NCBI GenBank assembly: GCA_024138025.1
Contig: JAMXBD010002505.1
Location: forward strand, 1 to 64,000
Direction: 5' to 3'
Source of the DNA: Combretum micranthum
Lineage: Eukaryota > Streptophyta > Magnoliopsida > Myrtales > Combretaceae
Length of the DNA: 64,000 bases
Under the pieces are notes generated by a model that saw only the letters and a list, made by a program, of their open reading frames with translations, ran no database searches and was not told the DNA's origin. The translations under genes were made by a program, and so were the position numbers. Shown here piece after piece: positions 36,097 to 50,934 of this stretch (position 1 is the stretch's first letter; each line of letters opens with the position of its first letter).

Positions 36097-36971
36097 ACTT
36101 AAACTGTCACGCCCCAAAGGGTATCCTAAACATAATAGTCTGCCACATGCTAAACGAGACTTAAGAATCACCACCACAGTTGTTCATAAGTTTTGTTTTA
36201 GTATGCAAGGCGTTCCTTTAAGACAATAGAATACATAAACAATTGGAGATAGATCGTTCAATTTGATAGGATAAGCATAAAAATATAAACCATAGATATC
36301 TCAGGATCAGTTACAAAGCATTAAGGGGCATTCCCCTACTACATATAAGTTTAGGTATTATCCTTTTTAGTAACCATTGACTTTTCTAGGTTCACTACTA
36401 AAAACTATAAAAAAAAAAAACCAACCATAAAGTCTTAAGGAGACAACTCATAGTTTTGCATTACTAGATTTGGCCAGGTCCATGGATGCAGTCATATGTA
36501 CGGAAACTGCATTAAAAAGAAACTATGGGTGTATAAGCTACGCTAGCTTAGTGAGTTTCACTTCCAAAATTAAATACTCAACAAGTAATATATATCAGGC
36601 AAGTTATATTAATAATCATATGAAATGCACAAGCACGTGAGCGTACAATATATAAGACCTTTCAGAAGTCTTATGTTGAATAGATTTACGCTCTCCATTC
36701 GGGGTTAGGTGTTCAGGCCCATATGATCATCGATTTCAATTTTTCTCATTTTTATTATGGTTGATACAGGTGCCTACCCACACACAATTTGTAGTTGATA
36801 CAAGTGTCTACACCACTACCATTTCAATTTTCGACTATTACGCCAACATTCGAGTTTACAGGCCCCTCGTTGCCCAGCTATTATGCCTTCTTCCCACAAA
36901 GGTATAATAACATATGCAATGTGACTCACATATGGTATGCATGTTCAGTTTTATTATAAGACCATGGCATA

Positions 36972-39900
36972 TGTCACGCCCCGAAAGGTACCCTAAACGT
37001 GGCAGTCCGCCGTACACAATATTAAAGCCTAAGAATGACCACCTCAGTCACGCGAAGGCTTCCATACTATGTACAAGGCGTCTAATACATAAAGGAGACA
37101 AATCGGAATGATACATTTTATGTTGATACAATTGAGTAACAATGTAAAGGAAATACAATCCACTATACTCCAAATACAAAACGCTATACTTCAAAATACG
37201 GTTTATCAAACTTCAATTACATTCATCCCAAGACTTCACTACATAAAACTATTACAGGGCAAATAGTAAAGCTTAGCCAAAAACTTCAAGCATTCTCATA
37301 TCTTGTCGGAATCCCGAAGTCATTCTCGACTTCAACCATCTTGGTCCCCACTTAGCATTCTTGGAATAACCTGCTCATTTAAACAACTATTGGGGTATAA
37401 GCTACACTAGCTTAGTGAGAATTCCCTTAATTCCGTACCATAACAAACAAGTTATTAATCAATCATATGCTATGCATGAACAAACACGTGAGCAAGCAAT
37501 TATGTATGGGTAACCGGAACCCACACACAGAACGGATTTACGCCCTCTGTATCTTGGGTTAGGAATGGTATTGAGTCTACACGACCGCTGCTAGTCCCCA
37601 AGCCCTCGGCTCTTAGCACTCGACTCGGCTAGGCTCATCCAAGGATGCATCCACATGCGCCTTAGTACCCAGAATGAGCTCTGGCACCGGGCTCGTTATT
37701 CAAACGAGGCAATCAACGGACCATACCGATCGACCTGCGTAGGAGTAGCACGCTACCAAATGCAATATGTCCGATGCGATGCATGATCAATTTACTTTTT
37801 GCTTAGGTCAAAATATTTATACATTCTTTAGAGTGGCCAGGCAGTATCATACACATATGTAATATGAACCATGCAGTTATCCAATCAAATCGTGGTTTCG
37901 ATATGCTTTAGTATTCCTTGGCATACATTCATCACAGTCTCATCATATATCCCATCCCCATTCATATCGATTTTTATCTTGTTCCTAAAATTCTAATGCG
38001 ACTAATTACAAGCACAATCAAGGTAACAAAACAAGAGAAAACTCACTCAGCCATTGGATCACCGGTCTTCTAGTAATAATAATCCGGTGGTAGGGAATCG
38101 TCGAACTCGGGATAACCTAAAAAGGAAGAAATACTCTAATCAGTATTTCAACTCAAACTAATCCAACGACTTCATACGAACTTATCAAATTCGTAATTCG
38201 CGTCCTAAGCGGGAATTCCAACTTAAAACGGCCATAACTTGGTCATTTTAACTCGGAATCTCGCAAATTTTATATCGATTTCTATCTACTTCGGAAGAGC
38301 TTTCTAAATACGAAGTTTAAATCAAGTTTTGAAAATATCTAAGCCTCGGAAACGAGGGATCAGATCTGTACAGCGGTGACATAGGTTCCGAAAATGCGGT
38401 TTTCATGAATGCACTTGAGATTCCTAAGTGTAAAATGAAACTAAATGCAATGGTAATGATTTTCCCTATCATGAATGTCATGATATGAACTCTAATGAGC
38501 CTAAGTTCTTATAGCTCTTTAGTTTAAAGAATTTACATAGACTTTTCTTAGAAAACCATTTCATATTAATGTTTAACAAGTGAGTTCACTACACTTGACC
38601 ACAACTACATATTACAAGGATTTTCTTTAGAAAAAATCTACTTTGTTTAAAGAAATTTTGACCCTATATTAGTTATATCCTAAGGCCTTTATTTCTTTAA
38701 TAAAATCCACATTTATAAACTTTTAAGTGGGTCTTTTACTATGGGGTTTCCAAAAATCCGAATTTACAAAAGTCCATTATCAAGTTGATTCCTTTAGGGA
38801 AAATATATTTTATACTTGAAACTTTAAGTATCTATTATACCTACATCCTAAGGACTTCATTTGTTTAAGAAAATATCATTTTTGAAGTTGGAAAAATAGT
38901 GTTTTCTAACCCTACATCCATTATTACGAATTTTGTCTACATGACTTTTAACTCAAAACTCCTATGGACTTCATTTCTTGTTTCCAACATTTTCTTTAGT
39001 AAAAACTCATTTAGACTCATGAAAAATACTACCAAACATTATCTATTACCCATAGGCTTCATTTCTCTTGTAAAATACATGTTTAGAAGTTGATAAAAGT
39101 GTTTTTGACCTAGGTTTTCAAAGTGATCCGAATTTACACAAGCTCATATTTTGAAAAGTGTTTTCCTTTTTGACTTTATTAACTTATCTAACCATAGATC
39201 TACATACTAGGAAGGTGATTTACTAAAGACAAAAGCATTAAAGACTATTAATGCACATAAACACAAAATAGAAATGAAACCTTAAATGCCTACATGATCA
39301 TGAGTAGTAATATGATGTATCTACTTTATCAAATGTTTAAATGAGTTTTGGAAACATAAAAACTATATTTTTATAAAAGATCTTTGTTTAAAAACGCTTT
39401 TTGTTGAAGGAACATCAAGCTTTTGGTATGAAAGCTTCTTTAAAAGTTAGATCCACTTTGTAATGGTTCGGGATTTTTGTTTTGATATCTCATTGTCCCT
39501 ACTAAAAGATCATGGGACATGGACTTGAATATCCAAAAATCACTTAGCCATAACAAAGTTTTATGAGTGGGAAGAAGTGGAACTTTACTTACTTGAAGTG
39601 GAATGGAGATATAAAGAGAAAATGGAAAGTTGTATGTGTGTGTGTGGCTTGAGAGGTTTCGGCCAAGAGAAAAAGGAGAGGATTTTTGAGAGCTTTTCAC
39701 TTTTCAAAGTTTGAAAAAGTGAGGAATGAAGAAAGAGAGAGAAAATGTAGTATTTATATGGAATGAGATTAGGTTAAATGAAGAAGAAAAATTCAAATTG
39801 AAGCATGGAGGGGGGGGGGGCATTTTCACGCCGACCAAGGAGCTTGTAAGGGAAGGGAAAAGTTTGAAAATTTGCTTTATTTGATTGATTTAACTTGATG

Positions 39901-40462
39901 TATAATTGTTAAGAGTGTAAGAGAAGTTAAGGGACAAAAGTTATGGAAAGAAGGAGTTGATTTGGGTGATGGTAAGGGTTGGACTTATAGGGTAGGCTAA
40001 TAGGTAGTCATAGGTTGTACTTTTGAATAGTGAGGAATAGTTGACAAGACAATTTAATTTCCGGTAGTAATGGAAATACGAATAAAAAGGCTATAACTGT
40101 ATTTTTCATAAGCCGGAAAATTATGAAAAATATATTTTTGAAATCCTTATTTTATTTCGATTCAAATGAGTATTCATAAAGAAATTTTTGAAATTCTAGT
40201 TCCGGGGCACGCTTTTCTATAATGGGTCTCGGGATGACCCGGAATTGAAATTTTCTTAAAATCTGATCTTTTCTTGGTTTGAAATATAATCAAGAACTAT
40301 ATTCAAAATTAGTTTTGCTTATAAAAGTTTCTTATTTGGAAACCGAGGAAAAGCCGGAATTTGGGTTTCTAAGTCTTTCACAAAGCTTGAACTAAACCGG
40401 TTTAGGGTTAAATTTTCTGGTTTTCGAAGTTTACTTGATTACTAGGAAACCCAGGGTATAAA

Positions 40463-40496
<34 letters not shown>

Positions 40497-41753
40497 TTGT
40501 GTAATGAAATAAAATGAATAGTGCAAAAGAATAATCAATTACCGGTAGAAATGAAAATACGATAAAAAGGTTATAACTGTAACTTTTATAACCCGAAAAA
40601 TTATATAACTGATATATTTAGAAATCTCGCGGAATTACGAGTCTAACGGTACTAATGGTATATTTTTGATATCTCGAGCCCCGGGATACGCTTTTCGAAG
40701 TCTGTATCCGAACGGGTTCAAAATAGGTCAAAAATTTACCAATCTTATGTTTTCAAATAAACTTATTTTACTACGAGCTATTCTACATATTTAAACCTTT
40801 TGGCCTCTAGAGTTAGGGGCGCTAGATTGCCGGACTTAAGCTATTGTATTCCGGTTAGGGTTTCCGATGATTTTCAGGTTTAGACCTTTGCCAAATTGGA
40901 AACTGAGATTTTCTGTTTATACAACGTATTTAGTTTGAGAAATTTATTTTAAATTTTATTTTTATAAGTACTTAATATCTCTTATTGCTTTCGGAAATCT
41001 TGAATTGAATTATTATATCCGGAGTTATATCGGTAATGGTTACCAGATATGATTTTCTTGAGTTTGAGTCAAATCGATTTTTGGAATGATTTTGGGGAAA
41101 TCTTGATTTTATAATTTGCTTTGAAAAAGGATCTTCATAGTGTTTTGTTTTCGAATTTATTTTGCTTCGATTTAAGGTTTTATGAACAATTGGTTAACTT
41201 AAGGATTATTTAATTTGTTATTTTGTTTCTTGAATTCTTCCTTCTTAAGATTACGAGATTTCAATTTCTAACTCGTTCTATGATTCTTGGAGTTTGATTT
41301 GATCGTTAGGGCTTTATTGTGATTTCCGTCTCTTAGGATTATTAGTCTGGTCGTTTGGGGAATTTCCAAAGTCTATATTTTATTATTGGCAGATGAAGTT
41401 TTCTTAATCGTGCCAAAGCCTAGTTATGGAATTGGCCTTTGGTGATTTCCTGATCCTTCAAATTGTCATGTTATGGATTAATTACTCTTTTAGCAAATTA
41501 TCACTGTGTTTTATTTTTATCCCGATTTTTATGAATTATAGATTAGGTAAGCAATTTATCTTACGTAATGGTTTTTGGACTTAAGGACTTTTGTAGTCCT
41601 TATTTTATTTTTAGATTTTGTCAAGACTAATGAATTCTTACTTTTGTTTATATTTCAGGACTCGTTCGAAGTTCGGTTTTAATTGGAGTGATTTTTAGGG
41701 TTTATTTTCGAAATTCATCGTGGAATTATTTACTGAAATTTTCCGGGCTTACA
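36972..41753 (-). mobile_element. Solo LTR E, composite
   Basis: 4782 bp, + strand TGTCACGCCCC...CGGGCTTACA, flanked by perfect GCATA duplications (36967-36971 and 41754-41758). Palindromic stem-loop 37398-37414; second stem-loop 38223-38251; - strand TATA box CATATAAATA at 39751-39760. Up to 40457 it follows LTRs B and F, almost to their end. Then an (AAT)n run (40464-40494) joins it to a second LTR end segment of about 1.25 kb (40500-41753) similar to the K LTRs near 29600-29900. A run of 12 G lies near 39810. Confidence 0.9.
40464..40494. repeat. (AAT)n microsatellite at the LTR E junction
   Basis: About ten AAT units, exactly where two LTR types are joined. Confidence 0.9.
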
Positions 41754-43688
41754 GCATATAATTAAATATTTATGGGCGATCACAGATATTGTAGACACTT
41801 CAATTCTATACTACTTCATATAAATAATTACAACAAACTCATTTCAATATTCTTATCGTCGATTCACCCAAGTAAAACTCACATACACCAAATCAAATTT
41901 TATCTTGCCCTAATTCTAACGTCACTAACATTACGAGCACAATCATAAGCGTATAATTTTAAAGATAGTGCACTCACTCGGCCATGGTCTTCGGTCTCTA
42001 ATGGTAGTGATCCAGAAACACGAATTTCCCTCGATTCCAAAATCACCTAAAAGAAAGAAATACCCTATGAGTATTTCATACCATAACTAATTCCAAACTT
42101 TTCAATTAAAACTCTTTAAATCCATAATTTCCGTGGCAATTGGAAATTCCAATTTAAAACGGCCATAACTTGGTCATTTTAACTCGGAATTTCGCAAATA
42201 AGCTATCGATTTCCATCTACTTCGAAAGATCTATCTATTTATGATGTTATTACTAAATTTTGAAAACATTTATGTCTCCGAATGTTCGGATCAGATCTGA
42301 TCAGTAACTTAAAGTTGAATTTTCCAAATTGTTTTGTGAAATTTGCATCATTTTTATCAAGTATATTATATGCACATGCAATTTTTTTGTGAAATTTGCA
42401 TCATTTCTATAAAGTATATTATATGTACATGTAATATCTACAAGTTATAATCATGAATGTCATGATATGAGTTATCTACATGTAATTCCTTAATGATTTT
42501 TTATTAAAAAGAATTTTGCAAAAACTTACACCTTGTAATAGTGTCATGAACACTTATTTGAGAAAACTAGCTTTATTCCTTTGAAAATCATGTATATTTT
42601 CACTAGGATAGAGTCTTGATGACCTATGTACTTAATACCTTCATTATCTTAGAAAAATTTTTCATTTAAAGGTTGGAAAATAGATGTTTAAGTGTGGGTC
42701 TTGCCAAGTGACGAATTTTGCATAATTTTTGGTAATGAAAATGTTGTTTGATCTTAGTTGGAAAACTTTTCCTTTGTTTTAAGTTTCTATTTTGATAAAA
42801 TACATTTAATCTTATAAAAATCAAGTCTTTAATACATCTATAGTCTAAGGCCTCTATTTTCATATTAAAATACTCATTTCCACATTTGGAAATGGGTGTT
42901 TAAATAGGGATCATTTGTAGATCCGAATGTTGCGAAATTATTTTTAAGATTGTTTCTTATGAAAAGCTCATTTAATCTTTCTAAAATTAAGTCCTAATCA
43001 AACCTACTCCTTAAGATTTTCATTTCTTTAGTAAAACCCTTGTTTTAGGGTTGGAAAATAGGATTTTTCTTGGCATTTCACCCTAGTTACGAATTTCTAT
43101 ATTTTTGTTTGAGTTGAGTCGTAGATCTAACTTAACTTTTGTAATCATTTTCTTGTTTTGAAAATTTCTCTTAATAAAACCATGATCAACTTATAAAAAT
43201 CACTACTTTATGATATCTATTACCTAAGCCATTCATTTTACATGTAAAACTTTCATTTTGAAGTTGGAAAATATGTTTTCCAAATGGTTCTTTCTCAAGA
43301 TCAGAATTTTAAAAATCACTCTTTGATAGAAACAAAATGGATCTTGAGTTTTGATCAACACCTTCATTAAGACTTTAATGTAGCAAGACTTCCATGCATG
43401 TAAAACAAATAGCTATGTTATTTTAACTACTCTAGACGAGTAGATCTACTATACTACTCATGCTATGATTGTAAATGCATCATGAAAAATATGTAGATGA
43501 TAATAGAAATGAAAATATAAGAAAAGTTTCCATAAAAATAATATATAGCAAATGATATGGCAAAATACTAGTATATCAACTCTAATAACAAGATCTACAC
43601 ATTCTGATGACAAGAATATCATGTTTTAGTGTTTTCCACATCCCTAGCATAAAGCTCATGGGGATTTTTTGTGGAACCACACATGTAT

Positions 43689-46600
43689 TGTCACGCTCCA
43701 TAGGGTACCCTAAACGTAACAGTCCGCCACATACCATATAAGACTCACGAATTACTATCTTAGTCCTTCGAGAGTTTTGTATAAATGTAAGGTATCCCTT
43801 TACAATAATAGAATACTTGAACCGATGGAATCAAAGAGTTTAATTTGGCATTCAATAGCATTAGAAAATAAATCAAACCACATATATAATTAGTTACAAA
43901 ATCTACGGGCATTCCCCCACAAAAGAATGTTGTTTAGAGGTCTTTTACAATCATCCAGAGTCTCTTGGTTTCCTACGGATGTCTAAACAAAATTGAATAT
44001 AACATCTAAAGGAAACGCCTAGCTCCTGTACCTGATATGTAAGTTGCCTCTGCCTAAGCCATATGAACTGGTGCTGCAATAAATAAAAACTGCAGGGATG
44101 TAAGCTATACTAGCTTAGTGAGTGAGAACTTCCAAGATCACATTCATAACACATCATACAAGCAAGTGATTAGCCAGACAAGTGATATGCATCAAACATA
44201 TGGATTCAACAAACATATGACTAGTCGGAAATCATATGTGAATGGACTTTCGCCTGCCATCCCGGGTTAGCAAATTAACGAATATTGCGGTACTACTCAA
44301 ATATGTCGTCTAGGATCACAGTCAGCCAACTTATAATTTCATTTGTGGATGATGATTAACCAACTCATTAATTCATTTATGGATCACGATTAACCAACTT
44401 TTACACCGTTTCGGATCACGGAAAACCAATCAATGCTAATGCTCCATCCCCATTTATTATATGAATGAGTCCATATTTAGTTTCAATTCTGAATAGTCAA
44501 TTTATACTAATTCCTTAAGTGATCAATCAATAGTTGTAGACAATCAATCCTAACTCATCTATACGTGCAATAGTTAATCACCCGGCTTCGATATGCTTAT
44601 TTTCAATTTCTCATATCAACAACAACCATACATAATTCCTATTCATCCCCATCATGCATATCCATTTTATCTTTACCAAATATCTAATGCAACTATCATT
44701 ACAACACATACAATGAATGGAATCGGAAGTAATACTCACTCGGCCATTAGATCACTAGTTTTTTAGTAAAAGTAATCCGGTGGTAGAGAATCATCGATTT
44801 CGGGGTCACCTAAAAACGAAGAAATACCCTAATAAGTATTTCATCATTTAACTAATCCAAACCATTTAACAAAACTAGTAAATTCGTAATTCTCGTTATT
44901 TACGGAAGTCCCAACTTAAAACGACCATAACTTGGTCATTTTAACTTGGAATATCGCAAATTACATATTGATTTCTATCTACTTCGAAAGATCTATCTAA
45001 TTCTAATATTATTTCCAAGTTTTGAAAATGTTTGGGTCATGAAATATTCAGATCAGCAGCAATTCCCAATTCCGAAAAATAGTTTTGTGAATGTTTGTAA
45101 TGTTTCTAGAATATAGATCAACTATACATGCAATATTAATGATTTCCTATCATGAATGGCATGTTATGAGTTTAATGTATGCATGCTCTTGATGATATTT
45201 ACTAAAAGAAAATTTTAGAATTTCTTTATTTTGTAAGACTCCAAGAATACATATTCTTAAGAAAACTAGTTTCATGAGTTTGCTAAATCTCTTTTGTTTT
45301 GGAATTATTTATTAGGAAAATATAGTTATCTCTGCTAGAATTGAATCTTCATTTTATCTATTACTTAAGTCCTTTATTTCTACATGAAAATTCACATTTT
45401 ATTCTTTGTAAACATGTTTTCTAATAGGGGTTATTCCAAAATCCGAATTTTGAAAAATTACTTTTTGAGTGATTTCCTTGAGAAAAACTTGTTTAATACA
45501 TTAAAATTTTAAGGCTTTATTATACCTATCCCTTAAGGACTTCATTTCTTAAATAAAACTTTTATTTTGAGTTTGGAAAATAGGTGTTTTCATAACAATA
45601 CTCCAAAATTACGAATTCCTTAAGTTGATTAGTAACTCAAAATTTCCTATCTTATTTCTACTCTTTATTTTCCATACTTTTCTTCTCAAATCTCATTTCA
45701 ACTTATAAATATCATTAGTTAATGATATATATTACCTATACCCTTCATTTTCCATATAAAACACAAGTTTTAGAGCTGATAAAAGGGTTTTTAATGCATG
45801 GTCTTGAAGTCATCCGAATTTTCATTTGAACATTTCAAACAAAAATTTATCCTTTTTAAGTTTCTTGTCTCATCTACTTAAAGATCTACTAACTACAGCA
45901 TTTTTATACACAAGACAAAGCCTTTATGATCATTAATGTATTAAAACACAAAATATCCATGAGATCATGAATATCAAGTACAATACAAGCATCTAAATGC
46001 TAGATCTACTACTTATGATGCATGAAATGGAGTTTGAAAACATAATCATGGATTTTTATGCAAGATCTCTACTTTACTCCACTATTATATGCATGAGCAT
46101 GAAGATCATTAGATGAAAACACATTTAAACACAAAATCTACTCTTGTGATGGCTTGATATTCATGTAATAGTATTTTCTTATCCCTAGCAAGAGCTCATG
46201 GGGACTTAGATGTGAAAATACTCATGAATAATCTTGTCATTACAAGATTTAATGGTAGAAAGGTATAGGATTTATCACCTAAGGCTTGGAATGTGTGGAG
46301 AATGAAGAAGAAAATGAACTTGTGTGAGTGTATGTGGGTATAAGGAAGGTCACGGCACAAGGAAGAAAAAAAAAGAGGGTTTGTGAGTTTTTGAAAAGTG
46401 AAAATGAATGAAAAAGAGAGAAATGTAAAAGATAATATATAGTAAGGTAAATTAGGGTTTGTTGGCTTATAAATTGAATAAAAAAAATACAAACGAGGGT
46501 AAAATAGGGGGGAGTGTGAGCCGGCCAAAGTGGAAGGGAGAAGGGGAGAGTTGAATTTGCTTTATTTTTTAATTTATGTAATAATAAACCTTAAATTGTA

Positions 46601-47143
46601 ATAATTTATTAAGAGACAAAAATTTCTCAGAAAAAAAATATAATTGAGTGTTTGCAAGGATGTAAGAGTAGAGAGTGGCTTGTGAGTGTAATAGGTTGTA
46701 CTTGTGAATAGTAATGAATAGAAAACACGATAATTACTTTATCGGTAGTAAAAAAAATACAAGAGAAAGGTTATATCTTTAATTTTTATAAACCGAAAAA
46801 TTATAAAATTTATATTTTTGAAATCCTTATTAAATTTTGGTTCTAAAGAGTATTCCGGAATATTTTTTGAATTTTGAGTTCCAAGGCTCACTTTTCCGTA
46901 ATGGATCTTGGAAATGTCCGAAATAGAAAATTTTTCAAAATCAGATCTTTTTAAGGTTTGAAATATACTTTAGAACAACATTCCACATTAATTTATTTTA
47001 TAAAAGTTCTTTTAATTTAAAACCGAAGGAAAGCTAGATTCAAGGTTCTTAGGTTTCTCTCTCAAGCTTAAGCTAATCTAGTTTAGGATTTTGGTTTCCA
47101 GTTTTTGAAGTTTACTCGGTTACTAGGAAAATCGAGGTTTACA
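43689..47143 (-). mobile_element. Solo LTR F, Del/Tekay-like
   Basis: 3455 bp, + strand TGTCACGCTCC...GAGGTTTACA, with perfect TGTAT duplications (43684-43688 and 47144-47148). Closest in layout to LTR B. Palindromic stem-loop 44101-44117 (perfect); second stem-loop 44916-44944, the best paired of all copies. It interrupts the right LTR of K. Confidence 0.95.
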
Positions 47144-48218
47144 TGTATAACCTTGTCGTTACATGTTTCTATAGTGGTAAGGTCAGGATCTATTACCTAT
47201 TTAGTATTTTAGTCAAGGAAAATTGAAGAAACAAAAGTGTGTGTGCGTGCACTTGTGGTAGGGGGTCACGGCACAAGAGGGAAGGAGAGGGAGAGAAAAA
47301 AAAAACTTCCAAAAGTGGTTTTGTGAGAAAATGAGAGAAAGTGAAAAAGTGAAAGGTAAAAACGAGTTTATATAGGAAAAGAAATTAAGGTTTGTATGAA
47401 TAAATTAATTGAATAAAAATCAAACAAAAGAGAGAGTGAATGGGAGGGGGGGTGCGCCGGTTCTAGGAGAGGAGGGAGAGAGTGAGAGTTGAATTTGATT
47501 TATGTAATAAAATTCAAACTTAATGAGTAGTTTGAGTTCAAAATATATTAGAAAAATAAATTTGTAAGGAAATGATGTAAAATTGTAAGAATAGGTTGTA
47601 AGGATGTAAGAATAGGGTATGGGTTGTTGTACTTGATGAATAGTGTGAAAGAAAGCAAAAAGTTGATTAGACACTTAAATTACCGATAGTAATGAAAATA
47701 CGATAAAAAAAGTATAACTGTAACTTTTATAGCTCGAAAAATTATATAATTGATATATTTAGAAATATTATGAAATTACGATTCTAATGGTACTAATATC
47801 ATATATTTAATATCTCGAACCCTATGATACGCTTTTCAAGATTTGTATCCGATCGAGCTCGGATTAGGTCGAAAGTCCACTCATATGATATTGTTAAGTA
47901 TCCTAATATTAATACGAACCAAGCTATACTTTCCACTCATATTCTGATTTGTTGTTTTGAGAACACGGGGTTGTCGGATCCAACTGCTAGGATTTCCTAA
48001 GGTTTTGTTAACTTAGGTTTTCCAATTGACTTTCTGATTTAGGGTTTTACATGGAGTTAACTTGTTTCTATTCTTCCGGGTTTCGTTTTTGGCATTGCTA
48101 GACATAGGGTTTCCTGGTTCGATTAGTCCAAAAGTATCCTTTTAGGGTTTCGGTTTCCAGTTTTAAGTTTCCTGAAATCGAACTCAGGTATGCTAAGAAA
48201 ATGAGGGTTTACAACTTC

Positions 48219-50930
48219 TCTCTCCACAAATTCTCTCTACCAAAACTCTCTTCCATTCAATCTTTCCTAAAATTCTTCACTACACATAAACCAACTACCA
48301 TTTCTTACTACTCACATAATACCACATTCATCTACCATTTTTATTCCACTCAAAACACTCTTAGGTAAACTTCTACCATTATTCATTTACCCATGTCATG
48401 TAACTTAGCATGACCATGGTATTGTTTCTTAAAACTCACATGAGTTGTAGAAGCAGCAATATGTTCATGTTTTGTTCTCGCATATGCCAAGAATTCCAAT
48501 TTATTGTTTTGCTATTATGTTGTTATTATTGTTATTATGCTCCTAATCTAACTCTATATATATATTAGTAAGTATATGTATATCTATATATTTTTAGAGC
48601 CTAAATGCTCAATAACACCCTCTAACTTGCTTTTATTATTATTGCTTTTTCTTTTCTTTTTCTTTTAGGACTAGTCTATTCTTAGTCTCAGGTTGCCTTG
48701 ATGAAGCTAAGGCTCAAAATACTTGATTGGGTTACTTTGATGAAGCTAAGGTTCCTAGTACTTGATCTTAATATTATGCTCTTATCGATTCATATATATA
48801 TCTTATATTATTATGATATATTGTTTTATTTCTCATGACTAAATATTCATATTCATGCATGAGCATATTGATATTGTCTCAACAAAAACAAAAAGGGAAA
48901 TTTTCTTAAATAAAAGAAGATAAGAACTCTTTTCAAAATAATCTTTCATCACATAAGAAATGACTTTTTTTTCCCATAAAAACTTGGGAATCTATCTTAA
49001 AAAATCTTTTCTAAAACCTAGATAAGCTCATCACAAGTTTTTAGTAACAAGGGGACTTGAGAAATTCCACAAATGATACATAAAGTAGATATGACCCACA
49101 CACTCTTTTCAAAACAATAAGATGGAAAAGTTTTCTTTAGAAACTTAAGATTTCAAATTCTAGATTAGCAAAGGTTTCCTTAAACTTCCTTGTGAGAATT
49201 TCACCAATATTCTAAAATATTAAAGATTAGGCAAGTTTTGTAAAATCATCAAGAAAGTTTTTTCTAGAAATGAATTTTTCTTAAGAATAAAAATTAGTAA
49301 ACAACTTAGGAAATCATTGCTATTTATTAAAATAAAATGAACTTTATGAAAAACTAAGAATATGGAAACTTTGATAAATCTTAACTACTATCAAGGAATA
49401 TCTATGAGCTATATTTTCAACCCCTAGAAATTATGTTATAGGAATCTTAAAGAGACAAAAATTATTTTGGGAAAAATTTAATTATTTCCAAAAGGTTAAA
49501 AAAAAAAATAAAAGGAGGAGATGCTCACTTAAAATGATTCAAAGAATTTTTCCAACAAGCTAAAGTGGAAACTTCAAAGTTTTAATTTTCCAACTTTTAG
49601 AACACATTATTTTACAAAAATCATTGTTGAGACAATTTCACTAAATTCATGCGTATAATATGAGTTAATATATATATATATATATATTCAAAGGATTTTT
49701 CTAACTATACTAATATCTACATTTTGGTACAAGTATTTTTTGTTAAAGAAAAGTTTGCAAACTTATGTTTTGAAAACTAGAATATTCGTGATGAATCTGT
49801 ATCTTACTATTTTGGAACCCAAATGACTTTTTATGACAAAAATAACCTTAGAAATGTATATATCTTTTCAAATAGTTAGAAAACGATATATAATATGCGA
49901 AATTTCGAGTTAAAATGAGCAAGTTATAGCCATTTTAAGTTGGAATTTCCACATATACGAATTTTACCACGACTAAAGAGTAGAGTTAGAAATTTTGACT
50001 AGAAATTCCATGGAATACTCATTTTGGGTATTTCCTTTGTTTATGAAAAAAGGACGAAGACGTGTACTACCCCGAGGACTATTACGATTAAGGGAGTATC
50101 ATTGAACCATGGCCAAGTGAGTCTACTTTCCTTATTTTCATACTTATGATTGTGCTTGTAGCATTGTCACACTAGATTTAAGAAAAGATAAAATTGAAGA
50201 TGCATATGATTATAAGGTCAATGAAATAATTTTAAGTATATCGAGCCATGAATTGCTTATAATGAGTTGTATGTTCCATTAGCATGTTGAAGTGTTCGAA
50301 ATTCGATGATCGCTTGCAAGAAATTATAATTCAAATGACTAGACTTTAAATAAAAATGGAGACATGCACTTCATTTGTTGAGTCACATTTCAATTGCTAT
50401 TATACAATTGGTGGGAAAAGTATATGATAGTAATGGTTAACATAACCGGTAGTATTTGTATATGGCAAATAGGAGCCGGTAAAATCTATCAATTGATGGC
50501 GAGTAGGAGCCGGTAAAAACTACATGTTTTTTATGGTGATTAGTAGCTGGTAAGATCTATAAAAATGGTTTTTAAAGAAATGTTGCCTATAATTGGCCGA
50601 AATACCTAACCCCGAATGAAGGGCTTAAATTCATTCAATACATGATTCCCGTAAAATCATATGTCTTGTATACTCATGTGTTTGTTGCATTCCACTTGCT
50701 TTGTTTAATAAGTTGGTTGTTGTTTTGTTTTAAGTATGATTATCGGGTTTATTCTCACTAAGCTCATAAAGCTTACATCTATATAGATATTTGTATACGC
50801 AGGATCATCTGTTCTTATACCTAAGGTCTGACCATATCCACGTAAGTTTTCTTTTAGGAGCTTTTAAAGGAAATCTACTTAAATTATTATAATAGAATTC
50901 CTTTAAAATCTTTTAATGAAGTTTTTAAAA
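48219..50930 (+). mobile_element. LTR J, right part, truncated
   Basis: Resumes J after K, with C/T-rich sequence, then the middle of the LTR. The second stem-loop is at 49910-49938 and the palindromic stem-loop at 50759-50775. J stops at about 50930 without the terminal GTGACA segment of the family and abuts the copia remnant, so roughly the last 250-300 bp are missing. A (TA)n run lies at about 49665-49689. Confidence 0.8.
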
Positions 50931-50934
50931 TCTA

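Larger units (their letters stand above)
26404..48213 (-). mobile_element. Ty3/gypsy element K, Del/Tekay-like, full-length but decayed, with two solo LTRs inside
   Basis: Read on the - strand: 5' LTR 36105-48213 (split by E and F), PBS 36085-36096, internal region 30179-36104 with remnants in the order unknown ORF, RT, RNase H, integrase, then PPT and 3' LTR 26404-30178. Flanks ACATC (26399-26403) and ACTTC (48214-48218) form a target duplication with one change. After removing E, F and their duplications the split LTR is about 3.86 kb against 3.78 kb for the other, a good match. It is inserted in LTR J. Confidence 0.93.
36105..48213 (-). repeat. 5' LTR of element K, split by solo LTRs E and F
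   Basis: Three pieces, 36105-36971, 41759-43688 and 47149-48213, align in order with 26404-30178. For example the GATCACAGATATTGTAGACA block occurs at about 27271 and again at 41776, right after E. Palindromic stem-loop 36534-36550; second stem-loop 42154-42182; GATCAGATCTGATC palindrome 42289-42302. It keeps a - strand TATA-like box (CCTATATAAA, 47368-47377). Confidence 0.95.

Noticed and set aside
46196..46528. 110-codon open frame in LTR F
   Set aside because: AG/CT-rich LTR sequence, hydrophobic by composition, not kept in LTR B.
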